Part shown: positions 22,675 through 35,239 of the stretch, one piece after another
Position numbering within the stretch: position 1 is the first letter of the stretch
How the letters are laid out: each line of letters starts with the position of its first letter
Assembly (NCBI GenBank): GCA_036877525.1
Contig: JAZGTH010000098.1
Span: 62,001 to 126,000, forward strand
DNA: 64,000 bases
Direction of reading: 5' to 3'
DNA from: Chromobotia macracanthus
Taxonomy: Eukaryota; Chordata; Actinopteri; Cypriniformes; Botiidae
Translations under genes and position numbers: made by a program
The notes under the pieces: model-generated
What the model was told of the DNA's origin: nothing
Database searches by the model: none
What the model saw: only the letters and a program-made list of their open reading frames with translations

Positions 22675-23130
22675 GATATTGCTGGATTAATAAATGTCTG
22701 ACAGACTGCTCACAGATCTCCCTTCCCTCCTGGAAAACAGTGGAAAGCCAATTCCAGCCCATGTGACAGTTCTAACTGTGAAAAATGGCCTCCTTATTTC
22801 TTTATTTTTGATTTTCTCGGATAGTTCAGAGGTATTTGTTCCTCGCAATTATGTTTTATACACAGAAATGTATATCAGGAGCCACCTATATACACACAAT
22901 TCTGGAGATGGCTGTACAGAAAGCGTCTAAAACAAAGTGGATTTAAAACATGTAAACATGTTTTTATTCAGCATTTGTTAGATGCAGTGACTGCAGACAT
23001 GGTTATTAAATACAGACCTGCTGCTCGCATGTGGCATCAGCACTAGCTTGACTAGGCTGCTTACCTGCAATGCATGAGTCTCCAGCGCAAACGACACTAC
23101 TGTGCATAGCCCAATGATTTATAAAACACG

Positions 23131-23453
23131 ACCAGCGAACAATTTTAGGTTGTAGGAACGTTTCCCAAATGTTTCCATTCAGTAACAAAAATGTTAAACA
23201 TGTTATTTTGAATGTTCAAAACATCCAGTTTTTAGACATTGTATTAACATTATTGTGTGGTTATGACTTTTTTAGACATTTTTTAAACATTTTGTAAAAT
23301 CTGTAACATTTTCAAAACATTCCACTAACTATTTAAGAATAACATTTTTTATATATTGTTAAAGAATCATTAGTGCAAAAACTTTTTGATAACTTTAAGG
23401 CGAACTTTTAGAGAATGTTAGCCAACATTCTGAGAACGTTCCCTGTTAGCTGG
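23131..23453 (+). mobile_element. CCCAGCTAACA MITE, copy 6
   Basis: It begins ACCAGCGAACAATTTTAGGT (slightly diverged terminus) and ends GAACGTTCCCTGTTAGCTGG, about 323 bp. It lies in opposite orientation to copy 5, about 690 bp away. Confidence 0.9.
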
Positions 23454-25885
23454 AAATCTAGACAAAAAAAAACGAGTTTGGCTGAGGGCAATGCCTCTGA
23501 TGGGTTAAAATCTGAGGTGGCCTGCCTCTTCATTACACTCAATGAGTTTTTGGGTTTACAGGTAGTTTCTTTCAAGGTCATGGTAAAATGTACTAGGTTC
23601 CTACATATTCTACTTCATAGTATTACGAATCTGAACACTTTGGAATGCAATAGTTCCTTTAAAATGAAAATTGTTGTTTTTATTCACCCGCATGATATTT
23701 CAAAACTGTGTAGTTTAAAGTGTCCACAGCTGTGCAGCCTCTACAATAAGAACAACAAAACACCATAAAAGTGGTTCATATAACCCAAGCACTGTTTATA
23801 AAGTCTTACCGGCTATGAACTGTCCTTGTATGAAAAGTGTGAAATGTCTTACAGTTTTTCAGGTTGTGGGTGAACAATTGCTTTATGTCTTGTCATCTTT
23901 GAGAAACAAACAAAGCGTATTCAACACATAGCCATCCAAACACCATACAATTTACAAGCTGGCCTCAAGACTTCTTCTGTAGTAAAAGCTGCTGTTGCAA
24001 ATCATAGACTCCATGCATAAGGTATTTACTATTCGTTCCACCTAAAACGATAAAGCCACCTGTTCGAACTTATCTGAGAGATGTTCATATATTTCCCCTA
24101 TAGCGTAACATTTTGTTTCTGAAGCCTCTTCCTTTGTAGAGAGGTTTTTGGACTGTGTTCTTTGATCTTTTTTCATAGTGCCCTTTGAGTTCCTGAGGAG
24201 AGACTATCTGGATGAGTGGAACTGATACTGAGCTTCATAATTCATTCCCTGAAAAGGGACCTAAAAGAATAAACAGCATCCTAACACTCAAACAGATTCA
24301 GACACTCTGCAGTGCATCTCAAAGACATTGTGGTAACACTGAGCAACACGCCTGCAGGGAATTTTAAATCCACCTATGTTCCTTTCTGGGGTTTTTTAAA
24401 AGGTGCTGCTTTAATAAAACATGCAAAATATTAAACGCTACGGTGGGTTTTCTACAAATGCATACAAAATAAACTCAAAGGTGTCTGAATTAATGCATGC
24501 AAAACATGCTAATGTCTTCTTTTCCCTTAAGAAGTCTCTGATGTCATGGGAATAAACTTTATTTGTTTACACCTGCAAATTTTGCATGTGCACAAAGATG
24601 CACAAAGTTGATCTCATATTTAACAACACTGATTAAAAACATGTAAACTCAAAAAGAATGAACGCCATTCACATTTTTTGACAGAACAAAAGTACAAATT
24701 CTCACCTGCATCCATCAGTGGTATGAAGACAGTGGAGTGAGTGACATGCTAAGAGACCGGTGGACAGTCTAACAGCATTCCCAAAGGCCTTGGCTATGCT
24801 TTTAACAACTCCTCTGGGTATAACGTTGACGCTCTTATTGCCTGTGGAACAATCCTCTAGCTCTTGTCAGCTGTTAGCTAGTGTCAGTGGTCTGTTTGAA
24901 AAAGAACTTAAAATCTATATGCTTGGCCTCATTTTGAAGCTTTTTTTTTGAAAGACTTTCATTTCAGACTCCTGGAAACAAACAAGCACCTATAAGCAAG
25001 GGCTGCGAAGATGATTTACTGTACTCTGCGGTTAAAATAAAACCTTTCTTTCAAAACAATGTGCTAACAGACAGCATTTATGGTACATTAAATCCAGCAA
25101 AAATCTGATGGACAAAGACAAATCCAGTAAGGACATTTTATACGGTAGCTCTAAATAATTCAATTCATTTTTAATCAGGGATGAGACTCCAGGTCTGTCT
25201 ACGCTCAGCTGTTTGACAAGTGTAATTCATCAGGTCTAAAATCTAGTCAGTCAGTGAAGTGTCATTGAGGGAGAAATTGACCAGTGGACCTCATGCATCA
25301 CCATCCAGCTACAGAAACTGGCCCATATTCTCCACCCTGCTACCTGGCTCGAAGTTCGACCCATGTATCATCAGTCATTCAAGCCAATTAACCACTTCTC
25401 AATAAAAACCTACAGCATTTCTAAGCAAGACTGAAAGAGGTGATCCAAAAAGCCATTTTCCTCAAAATCCCATTAGAAAGGTGAAAGTCTAGCTGATGTC
25501 ATAAAAACAGGGGATTTTGTTTAAGGACTGGAAGGTATTACAGAGCAGATTACTTGTGGCTTATTTTCTTTGTTGGAAAATTACATTTCGGAGTACTGGC
25601 TTTCAGCTGCGAAGGAATGAAAATCTCATCCTTCCAAGTTCTGAAGTTTAAGATTGTTGGACTGTAAACAATCTTCTTTGAGATAATAAAACATCTGCCA
25701 ATACACACACTTTATCATGTCATACTCAAATGTTATCATGCAAATATGTACGTTTTCATGTATGTTTACACATCTAAAAGGAATTTTTTCGTCTAAAGGA
25801 ATTCTGGGTAATAAAATGGCGACCCTGATATGGCATCTCTCTCATCCTGACATCCTGCTGAGCTGCTGTTTTGCTCTCGCTGCAG
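23454..25885. other. Non-coding stretch
   Basis: No gene, microsatellite or element that I can define. Open frames of 60-117 codons occur but are not protein-like. Confidence 0.5.
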
Positions 25886-26074
25886 TCAACACAACATGAT
25901 TCTGTTGCCCTTCGTGCTGTAGAGTCAATGGAAAAGTCGATAAAACCTGAACTGCTATCTAATTTTGCTTCTCTGCCAGAACTTTTGAGGTCCCCGCAAA
26001 GATTCCTTGCATAGTTGAATCTCTTGCATTTCAAGCTGTTTGAGAGCCCAGATATATCTACTGTTGTGTTTGAG
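25886..26074 (+). other. Exon-like segment with one in-frame stop (unrecognised)
   Basis: A pyrimidine-rich tract ending CTCGCTGCAG precedes 189 bp (63 codons exactly), followed by a good donor, GAG|GTAAGA. In the phase-0 frame the segment reads as a plausible soluble protein, including VESMEKSIKPELLS and ASLPELLRSPQRF, with one TAG stop at 26,012-26,014, then LNLLHFKLFESPDIS. The same frame stays open after the donor to 26,308. The minus strand is also open at 25,774-26,226 (150 codons), which shows that stops are scarce here for other reasons too. I recognise no family. It could be a chance frame, a decayed exon or an exon with a sequencing error. Confidence 0.15.
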
Positions 26075-26308
26075 GTAAGAAACACCTTTTTCAAAGTGTT
26101 TGTTTGTTTTTTGATGAAGGGGGTGTCGGGCCAAGTCAAAGGGTCCTTTAAAAAAAATGCTGCATATTTTGGCTTTGACCATTTCATGATCCCTTCACCT
26201 ATCACAGTACTAAAATACATTATCACATGGCCCCATCACCCCTGCAAACGTTATTTCCAACACTGTGGAACACACGCGTCCACCTTTTGTGACAACATGC
26301 CACAATAG

Positions 26309-27356
26309 GGAAGAACACAGTTCAGCTTTTTTTGGTTAAAATCCATCTTTATTATTTAACTGACCCCTGCCTAAAGAATTCCAGTGTTTTTTTTTTTTGC
26401 TTTCATTTGTTTACCAACAACCTAAATTAACACAAAAATGTATCTAATTCAATTGATCAAGATGTTTAAAACCAAACATACAAGTGTTTGAAAACAAGCA
26501 TTTGTGAAAACAAGCATTTGTGCAATTATAAGCTTAAAACCCTATAATTACTGAGTCTGAACAATATAAAACAAAACGAATATGACTGCACTGACAAATC
26601 AGAAATTATTCATATCCAAAAAAAAACAAGAAAAAATTTGCTTAAAAGGTCAGTCAGGTTTAACAATGATGCAAAAATGTTTTTTTTCCTCCTTAGAGTT
26701 TGTGATCAGCTAGATGTATAATCTTAATGAATTACCAGGACAAGAATCGATGGACAGCAGGTCTTAAGGTGTTGCATGAGAAACCTTTGTCATCCAAGGA
26801 CAGCTTTAAATATATCAGCTCATTTATCTCTGACAGAAGCGCTGTGCCCATCTCCTGACTAATTGAAAGTTTACTAAAGCAAGTTATTTAAATGACAAAA
26901 TAGATCCAGGCATACAAGCCAATTAGGAACTGGCACACCGGTGACCGCTCAGTGTCAGTGTGTCTTTGCTTTTCTGATCAGAGGAGCCCCTTTGGCCCCA
27001 GGGCCGCAGAGGTTTCATTAGAGAAAATGTCCAAAGCTAATATAAATGAATTATGGATCTCAAACAAATGAGACCTACGTGAACAATTTGTCCCCACAGA
27101 CTGAATGATTGGGTGTGTGTGGGGGGTGGGTGGGGATATAACAATGTAAAAGAATATATAACAATGTAACAGGGTTTATGTGCACACTTCCTGTGTCCTC
27201 AAACTAAATTGCTTAAAAACCATAATAAGTGGTGATTTTTAAATTAAAATTAAAATTTTAATGTAACTTTTTTGTTTATAAAAACATGCCAAAAGTTAGG
27301 CAATAGAATGTACAGTTTGTACAGTATGAAAACCATTTAGTCTCTGGAGAGTCATT

Positions 27357-27359
<3 letters not shown>
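26309..27359. other. Non-coding stretch
   Basis: A+T-rich. It contains a short tandem GAAAACAAGCATTTGT duplication at about 26,490-26,523. No gene seen. Confidence 0.5.

Positions 27360-27386
<27 letters not shown>
27360..27386. repeat. (TG)n microsatellite
   Basis: About 13 uninterrupted TG units immediately before a MITE. Confidence 0.95.
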
Positions 27387-27387
<1 letters not shown>

Positions 27388-27395
27388 TTATACAT

Positions 27396-27643
27396 CTATC
27401 TTTGTGAGGACCAATGTGACCAGTTAGACCATTAGAGTGAGAACATTTTCGTCGACCCTCACTTTCTGACACCCCTTTAAAGGGCTGTTTAAGGATTAAG
27501 ACATGGTTTTAGGGTAAAGGTTAGAATTAGGTTAAGGTTAGGTTTAGGATAGGGGTTAGGGTTACGCAGTTAGTTGAGATGGTTAAGGTTAGAGTAAGGT
27601 GCTAGAAACTGTACCGTGTCATTGAATGTCCTCACAAAGATAG
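27396..27643. mobile_element. MITE family D (TIR CTATCTTTGTGAGGA) with GGTTAGG-rich centre
   Basis: CTATCTTTGTGAGGA at 27,396-27,410 is matched by TCCTCACAAAGATAG at 27,629-27,643, a perfect 15-bp terminal inverted repeat. The interior includes ACACCCCTTTAAAGGGCTGT and a run of GGTTA/GTTAGG words (about 27,509-27,565). It has the structure of a repeat widespread in fish genomes (TTTGTGAGGAC ends with a TTAGGGTTAGG interior). Non-coding. Confidence 0.85.
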
Positions 27644-27652
27644 CTGTACAAA

Positions 27653-27667
27653 TGTGTGTGTGTGTGT

Positions 27668-27703
<36 letters not shown>
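27653..27703. repeat. (TG)n then (GA)n microsatellite
   Basis: About 8 TG units, then about 16 AG units, directly downstream of the MITE. The element therefore sits between two simple repeats. Confidence 0.95.
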
Positions 27704-27705
<2 letters not shown>

Positions 27706-29559
27706 CCACATTGCCACAGAGACAAGAAAAAAAATCATAGGCTATCATATTCTTTGTTGAACTTTTCCTGAGCTGGTTTGCTCTTTTACACAGTAAATAC
27801 AAACCCAGCAAGTTACTGCACTTCTACAAAAATAGCAAACACTTTTCTTATACCATCTACTCCCTATAGCTGTGGACTTTAAAAGCAGAAAACATGGAAA
27901 CATTCATTATACCTGAGACAAGAACGGAATCTAAATAACCAGCCATAACCTCTGCCAGCACACACTGGAAGAGCAATACTGTTTTAATTCCTTATGGGTG
28001 CAATGGAGGCTTTCATGTTCAGAATGACTTTCATATAAAGACCCATCTAAAAAGCAAAGGCTGGAGTATAAAGCCATTGCACTTTGCACTGTGTGACTAC
28101 CGCATAAAAGAAACAGTCACAAATGATCCCTGGTGTCTGATCAAAGCCTCCTTACAGCACTCAGGCATATATTTGAAATGGAGCAATTACAACAGAGTCC
28201 CATCCAGGTTCTTATACCCTGGCTGAAAAAGGACAAAGAAAAGAAATCACTGAACATTTTTTAAGTTTGTCTGACTCGCTTTAAGCAAATCCATATGTCA
28301 CCTGTGCACAAATGTCAATATTTAACCAAAATGTTATGTTTGTGCTAGGCCAAGACTTAACACGCACAAAGCAAACAGTCAATCCAGGCTTGTTTTTTTA
28401 AGCTACTGATATTTTACAACCAGATGATGGAACAAAAAAAACAACGCACCAGTTCTCACTCTTCAGAAAACTTCAGAAATGACTTTATTTAAATGGGTAG
28501 AGAAATATAAAGCTGAAGTTAATGAGCAGAGATAGTTAGTAAGCCATTTGTATGTTTTTTTTTCAAAAAAATGTGACTATGTAGCGTTCTGAACACATTG
28601 TTTTTGTGTGTTTAAGAAACCAGTTTGAAATCTTAAGGTATTTTAAAATTTCAGTTCTGCCGGTGGTGCAAAAATGACACAGCAGCTTTCTAGGTTCATT
28701 CCATACATTATTCCACATTGCATATTTTCCATTTCCAATGTCATCCCAGAATGTTTCATTATAACAGCATTCTGAATTGAACTGAATACGAATGTCGTTA
28801 TACAGAACATGTGTGTCAAAGTTGTCAAATGTTAAAACAACGCAGGGCAGAATAAAAGAACAATTACATCTTGTGTGTTTTCAATTCTACCTCCTCCAAC
28901 TCCAAAATTCTTGGAAGAAATAGAAAAACAAACCACACAGTCCAGTGGTTTACATGCAGCCCTGTCCTTTTTATATAGAAACCTTTTCAGGCACGTTTTT
29001 TCATTACAATCTGTGGTTTGGACGGATTTGTACTATAAAGCAGTATTTACACTGCAGACTTAACAGTTCACTCCATATTCAAGCCAGTTTTGGACGCCAA
29101 CGTAGAAAACTTACGACAGACTGTTTGCACTCCTCTCACAGTCTTGTAAAAGTTACAGTAAGAGTTTCAAAGACTGTCATTGTTTAGTGAAACAGAGAAT
29201 GTAAAATGCTAAACAAAGTCAGAATGAAAGGTAGCCAGGCTTTCAATTCCTCGACCTACCCGTGACCCATACAGAACCAGACTGGCTACCGTATTGCATG
29301 GTGTTCCGGCTACAATGGAAGCCAGCAACCAGCCAGACACATATAAACGTAATGTAAAAAACATTCTATACATTCTAGATTAAAAGAGAGAAAACACAGG
29401 AAACGTCTCATGGGGACATTAAATACAGCCTGCTCTAGGTGCTTAGCATGCTTTATGGGGAAAACATATCTTTCTGTGTGAAGGGAAGTGAAAACCATAA
29501 ATGGTTTCTGTGGACTAATAAGAACAGATTATTTACTGGGTCTTCTATATAGCTTTTAG
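27704..29559. other. Non-coding stretch
   Basis: No gene found. A 9-bp inverted repeat GGTAGCCAG / CTGGCTACC at 29,230-29,238 and 29,282-29,290 is the only structure noticed. Confidence 0.5.
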
Positions 29560-29802
29560 GGTGTTTCTAAACAAGGGGGCCAGGGCCCACTAGGGGGCTT
29601 CAACAACTTCCAAAGGGGGCCTCAAAATGACCTAAAAGTATTTAAAATAATCGGTAACAACTAAAAACCAAGATATCTCTTAGTGTTTGGTTACTTTTAT
29701 AACAAATATACATCTTTGTAGTTATGTGAAGCTATAAAAAATTGTATTGGGTAGAAATTTTAATTGGGGGTCTTTAAATATTAAAAGGTTGAGATTCACT
29801 AT
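29560..29802. mobile_element. hAT-like MITE (GTGTTTCTAAAC ... AAGGTTGAGATTCACTA)
   Basis: The right end AAAAGGTTGAGATTCACTA matches the inverted hAT terminus CAGTGGTTCTCAACCTTT with few changes, and the left end GGTGTTTCTAAACAAGGGGG is its diverged partner. The left interior GGGGGCCAGGGCCCACTAGG is typical of this kind of fish hAT element. Non-coding and old. Confidence 0.65.
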
Positions 29803-30329
29803 TTTTGTGTCTATTGACCAGTACTTTCACAGTTTTGGTATTCAGGTGCAGAAAAATAAAGAAAATTTGGCCTAAAATTTCCTGACTGCAAGATGCAGTC
29901 TTCATACTCTTTCTGAGAATATGAAATTTGCTTTAATTTATTTATAATAGGCTAAAAACACTTTCCGGTGATTGTCTATATTAGGATTGTAGCTGAATGA
30001 AGCAGACCTGGAAAAAGCACACATATATAAACTGTCATGCCAAACCAAGTTCATCAGGGCTAAATGCCTTCTTTCCTTCCAATCAAATTCATGCCTGTTA
30101 CACAATATTTAATTGGTTTTCTTTTCTCTTAATGACTATAGAAATGAATCGTTAAATGTCTTAAATACAGTATTGTTTTTATTGGATTCATTAAAAGGCT
30201 AAAGTTCTTTTTTGGCACATTTTGTAATGCGGGGAGTGCTAAAACACTACCTTTGAAAACAGGAATATAGAAATAAGTTGCATGGAAAAATCATTCCATT
30301 GGAATTTTTTGCACAGGACATGAAAATGT
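29803..30329. other. Non-coding spacer
   Basis: A+T-rich; nothing identified. Confidence 0.5.
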
Positions 30330-30690
30330 TTCGTGCCCACGGACTTTACGAAGAATGAATGAGCCTTGACAATTATTTTCATAAAAGCAATAAAGGCCTA
30401 TAATTACAAAAGTGCCGATAAGAATTTATCTTTTGAAAATCTATAAAGCTATTAGGGGCATAATTAAAAAGATCTGTTATTTTTGCACAAGCGTCTGTAA
30501 AACATAATCATGTTTATTTTCACGCAAAGTCTTGAACAAAAACATTAGCTTTGAAATATTAATCCAATCTCCTTTATTGATAAAAATTCAAGTGTAAAGC
30601 CATGGCTCATATACACGCATCATTACACCCAGCCGCAATTACACAGGTTCATTACCTTACCAAGAGCTTCAACAAAGAAAAAACGAGAAA
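30330..30690. promoter_or_regulatory. Candidate conserved non-coding block
   Basis: Repeat-free, with many ATTA/TAAT words (GGCCTATAATTACAAAAG, GGGGCATAATTAAAAAG, CAATTATTTTCAT) and a CpG-containing right part (CACCCAGCCGCAATTAC). It resembles homeodomain-rich enhancer DNA. Confidence 0.3.
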
Positions 30691-30869
30691 GAGAGACAAA
30701 AGATAACTGCATCTTATGACACTGAGAGGTGCCTGTGAGCTGAAGGTACCATGTGAAACCAAACAATGGTTGCTTTCTTACATTTTATGTCCTTCAAATT
30801 TAACAGATCCTTGAAATATAATACCCATTCCTCGTTCTTACACAGCTAAAAATAAAAATATGGGCTTAG

Positions 30870-31300
30870 GAAAAAAACAGAAGAATATGTGGCTCTTTTT
30901 AGTAGCTGATGACCTGATCTCCTTCATCATGGCCAAATGTTTTGATCCACAACTTATTTAAGCCCTGGATATTAAGCGATTTTCCCGGGCCTTTAACGGG
31001 ATTTGATTCCCTCAGGTCAATCTTCCCAGAGATGGCCATTTCTTTACATTACCAACTCAGGTGTGATGCTCCCTCTCCTCCCCCGTCGGTCTGCTGGGGA
31101 TAAATAATAAATAAAAGTGGTATTTGAGTCTTCAAATCATCCAGCAGGTCAGAAACCCTTCCTTTGCCTGAACTTTGAAAGACGTGTAGTGCCGTCTTCC
31201 CATGCTAAGGGTTAGCCATTTGGACAGGCTTCTTGGTTTACGCCGGTAAGCGTGGAGAGTTTACAGGCATGTCCCCAACATGTTATCGAGAGACTTTTCT
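30870..31300. promoter_or_regulatory. Candidate conserved non-coding block
   Basis: Complex unique DNA (GCGATTTTCCCGGGCCTTTA, GATGGCCATTTCTTTAC, GGTTTACGCCGGTAAGCG). It has no reading frame. Weak call, from composition only. Confidence 0.25.
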
Positions 31301-31329
31301 ATGGTTTAAAATATAAGGGGTAGGGCTAA

Positions 31330-31693
31330 CCCAGCTCACAGGAAACATTGGCTAACATACTCTAAAAGTTATCTTAAAGTTATCAAACAAGTTCTTGCAG
31401 TACTATAAGTAGAATGTTTTTAAACATTAAACATCATATATATCAAAATCATTCAAATCAATTCTTAAGTTGTTAATGAAACATTTAAAAAATGTTACAG
31501 AATGTTTAAACAAGCAATAACGTTAATACGAGATCTAAAAAACTGGACATTTTGATTGTTCCTAGAAAAATAACAATAAATAAATTAAATTAAATCAAAA
31601 AAACAACAAACATAAATAAGTAAAGCAAGCAACATAAATAAAAATTAAAAAACATTAGGGAAACATTCTTACAACCTAAAATTGTAAGCTGGG
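31330..31693 (-). mobile_element. CCCAGCTAACA MITE, copy 7 (with A/T-rich insertion)
   Basis: The termini are CCCAGCTCACAGGAAACATT and CCTAAAATTGTAAGCTGGG. At about 31,566-31,650 the family sequence is replaced by AAATAAATTAAATTAAATC-type slippage sequence, which makes this the longest copy (364 bp). Confidence 0.9.
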
Positions 31694-33699
31694 AAGTTAG
31701 GTGTCTGAGAACAAACAAAGGAAAAGTTAGCATGCTCCCTAAGTATATATCTGCAGCTAAGCTGGTATTTTGTATTGATTTTTCCTGAAGTCGTGTCATT
31801 TTGAAAGCTTGTAACAGAAGATGAGGTAAATATCTTTTTATTCGCTTAGATGGTCTTAAATTAGATCGGGATGGGAAAAAAGTAGTGACAAGCAAATGTA
31901 GCGCACAAGCAGCAATTTTTATACTATTGTTTTCAGACCTAACTAGAACAGATCACATTTCCCATCACATTATCTTCTGAGGGGGAAAAAGGCAAATTAA
32001 GAATCATGAAAACTGAACAAACTCACAGAGAGATTCACTTCACTTATGCACTCACACAAGTATCCAAGGACCCTTCATATGATCATCAAGGAATTCAAAG
32101 ACGTAAGCATTGCGGTAAAACATGACATCATATTACCCATCTCAAAGAGCCATAATTACACACTGATTGTCTTCTGAAGTGTGGCAATTAAAATCTGAAG
32201 CACAAAAGTGGACCTAAATTAAATCTAAGCTAACATAGCTTATCTTGGCCAGTAAACAAACTTTAATACCAACTGTTGGATTTTGAGAACTTAATCGTAA
32301 TCTTTCATAATTAATAATTTACTTTAAAGAACGTTCTTAAGGTTTTCAAACAAAGGCCCAAAAGCTGCCACTGAGACCAGCACTACAGAAGTCATTGCAC
32401 TGATGACATCATCTGTCAGGCTGTTATTCACTTCAGGTTTTATAGGCCGAGTTATTTTGGGAAGCGCTTATTAGCTAAGGTCAACTAATTATTTGTACTC
32501 TTAATGAAGGCCACTGTTGTAGTCACTCTTTCTACTGAGCTCTATAGGCGATTGGGTTAAGCACTCTTGTTCGACCCGTTTCATCATTTATCTTTAGACT
32601 GTAGTGGACTGAGAAAATTACAATCCGCCAGTAGAACAATGGGCTGGGTTTAACCCTAGACGCTACTGTAGGACGTACTTTAATTGTCATTGCACAAACA
32701 CTGGCAAAACCCTTTTTAGACACAAACAAATGCAAACATGGGCTCTTTACTGAGATAATACTGAGTACAGCACACGTGAAAAGAAAGGAATATTTCATTT
32801 TAAAATGAGACATGGCTAACAATGAAAATTCCTTCATATTACTGGAGAAAGGATGTCACAATGGTGGAATAATACCAAGGCGATATTCACAGCTCAACTG
32901 AATCAGGTCTGAAACCGCTCTGTATAAACTAACAACCACAAATTGAGACCACATTAAAAAACTTGGATTCAACAATCAAATTTAGACCTGAGCAAATATG
33001 ACCCTGACCAAGTTAACGCTTTTGTACCAAAGGTCAAATTTTGTTTCTTTTGTTAAATCATGCTGGGATAACAGGGATCATCAGGTTTCAGTCTATGCAA
33101 GGAAATAAATCCAATACTGTGAAATTCAGAAATAGTTATTCTGAATAGGCAACCCTCTACGGAAAAAATGAAGCTGGAGTCGCACAGGCTAGTAATTGTT
33201 TTCTCTACACTTGACGTGAACAATGCAACTGACTATAAATAGCCACTGGCTATTTAAAAAAAAAAATTGTCGCCTAGCATGAAACTTTATGAGTAAATCA
33301 CTCGCATTGTAGAGGGTTGTTAGGTAAATAAATGCACAATAAAACATATCCACTAGTAGTCTCAGACTTTTGTACTCAACACAGAACCTCTAAAGGTGTA
33401 TAGTGCTTCTACATTACCACACTTATTATAGTTTCAGCACAGGCCATGTGTTATATATCTCCTGATCTAGTTTTGAAATGGAACTTCTCACACATTGGGA
33501 GCAGTGGCATACTTTGAGATTTCTGGAGGATATCCTCTTTTCTGAGAAGATTCTGAGTTTTTTTTGGCATGGCACAGGTGTTGAACTGGATATGGTGAGT
33601 GTCTTACACTACCTGTGCCTTGTTCCTTTCCCGGGCTCACTAAGTTGCATGGAAAACCCGGTTTATATTCCCACAGATGTCTAACAAGCTGTGGATATG
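31694..33699. other. Non-coding stretch
   Basis: No gene. Minus-strand frames of about 100 codons at 31,590-31,895 and 32,532-32,837 overlap repeat or A+T-rich DNA and match no family. Confidence 0.5.
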
Positions 33700-34560
33700 G
33701 TACAGGATTATAGACAGGGCCGGATCAATAGCCTGCTGTCTCCAAGGCATCAATATAGATTATGAATCACAGCTAGGAAGTGGTGGGTGATGGCTGCTGC
33801 TGGCAGCTTTGAGAATCTGTGTGTGTGTCCGCAAAGCAAGAGTGAGTGATTTAGTCTGCTTTAATAGACTCTTTGTTTGGGCAAACACACCAAGCAGTGA
33901 TCACCCACCATCTGCCAGCTTTTTGCATAATGATACTAACAGCACTGATTCCTAATGACAAAGCGAACGACCGGAGGCCAGAACAAATGCAACAGTCAAT
34001 TATGCTTCAACGTTACTTTCTTGCCTTTATTTCTCCCTCAACAGTCACTCTGCTATTATAACATTCATGAGTCTCGCAAAGAATTGTGTACAACTCAATA
34101 CCGTTTGACTTTGCCCAATCGATGGCCCACATAAAGATCCGTCTCAACACGCCTGACATCGGCCGTGTTAAATCGTACAAAATCTCAATCGAGGGTATGA
34201 GCATCACACTTCAGCCAAAATCCATAACCTTGATGAGTTTGCTCTGAGCAAGAGCTTTACATATCCAACATACTGAAGGCCTTGATCTGCTTTTCATTAA
34301 TATTGGCATGTGTCTACATCCCAAAGAGTCATCTATCACAACAGGAGAGCACAGGGTTACTTAAACACAAACTAAACATGACATCTTGCTCGGCCAGAGC
34401 AGCCCTGCAGCAGCGGCATCGTGCCCCTCGGCTCCTTATCTCAAAGATTGCTATTGAATACCTGTCAAAGGTTACGGCACAAGAGTTGCCCCGGCATAAG
34501 AAAAACAGGTGCAAACAGGGTCACTGAGACCAGCCCGGCAAAATAAAGCATGTCTGAGCA
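33700..34560. promoter_or_regulatory. Candidate conserved non-coding block(s)
   Basis: Unique CpG-containing sequence, especially 34,070-34,200 (CCCAATCGATGGCCCAC, CATCGGCCGTG) and 34,380-34,520. An 11-bp inverted repeat TGGTGGGTGAT / ATCACCCACCA lies at 33,781-33,791 and 33,900-33,910, and an 8-bp pair GCTGGCAG / CTGCCAGC lies just inside and outside it. Confidence 0.27.
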
Positions 34561-35239
34561 TGCACGTGGAACAGTAAATACAAGACATTCAACATGCTGA
34601 ATAGGATTCAATCTTATAGTTATAAGAGTACAAAATTAGCACACGACAAATGCCAATGTTAAGAACTTTATCAGTATCTGCAACATAATATAATGCAATA
34701 AGCCGTGGTTTACAATAAGTTTTGAACAGCTAAGGGCTGTTCCATATACCTGGCAAGGTTTTATAAAATAAACAAACAGCAACAAAAACTGCAGTGATTT
34801 CATAAAAAAATATTCTTTCACCAAACAATGTAGTTCAACACACGGTGCAGTAATACCGATGTAATGAGGTAGCAGTAGCAGTTTTCTACAGTAATTTACA
34901 ACGGCTTTGAACGCGGCTCAACCAATCATAATCAAGGACCAGAACTGCCTATTTTGCAATATGATTTAAATCAACCAATGAATGAAAACACATTGTATAT
35001 TCTACCCACACACAACCAAACATGTATGTGAGGGGTGGCTGTTTATATAATACAAATAATGCAAAATAGTGTATAGTTTTATGGCCTGTGAGACACAATG
35101 TTTTTTCAATTCAACCTCCATTAGACACTAACTGTAAATAAATTAAGGGTTGACTTTTTGATTAAACAAATGTGTGTGTTAATGCAGAAGGTGAATACTA
35201 GGCCAAAAAAAACCCCATGGCTTTTAAACCAATCATTTC
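34561..35239. other. Non-coding spacer
   Basis: A+T-rich; no gene or defined repeat. Confidence 0.5.

Noticed and set aside
22493..22762. Val-Cys repeat protein
   Set aside because: Translation of the (CA)n microsatellite on the minus strand.
27509..27565. Interstitial telomere repeat
   Set aside because: GGTTAGG words are degenerate and lie inside a terminal-inverted-repeat MITE, so they are part of the element.
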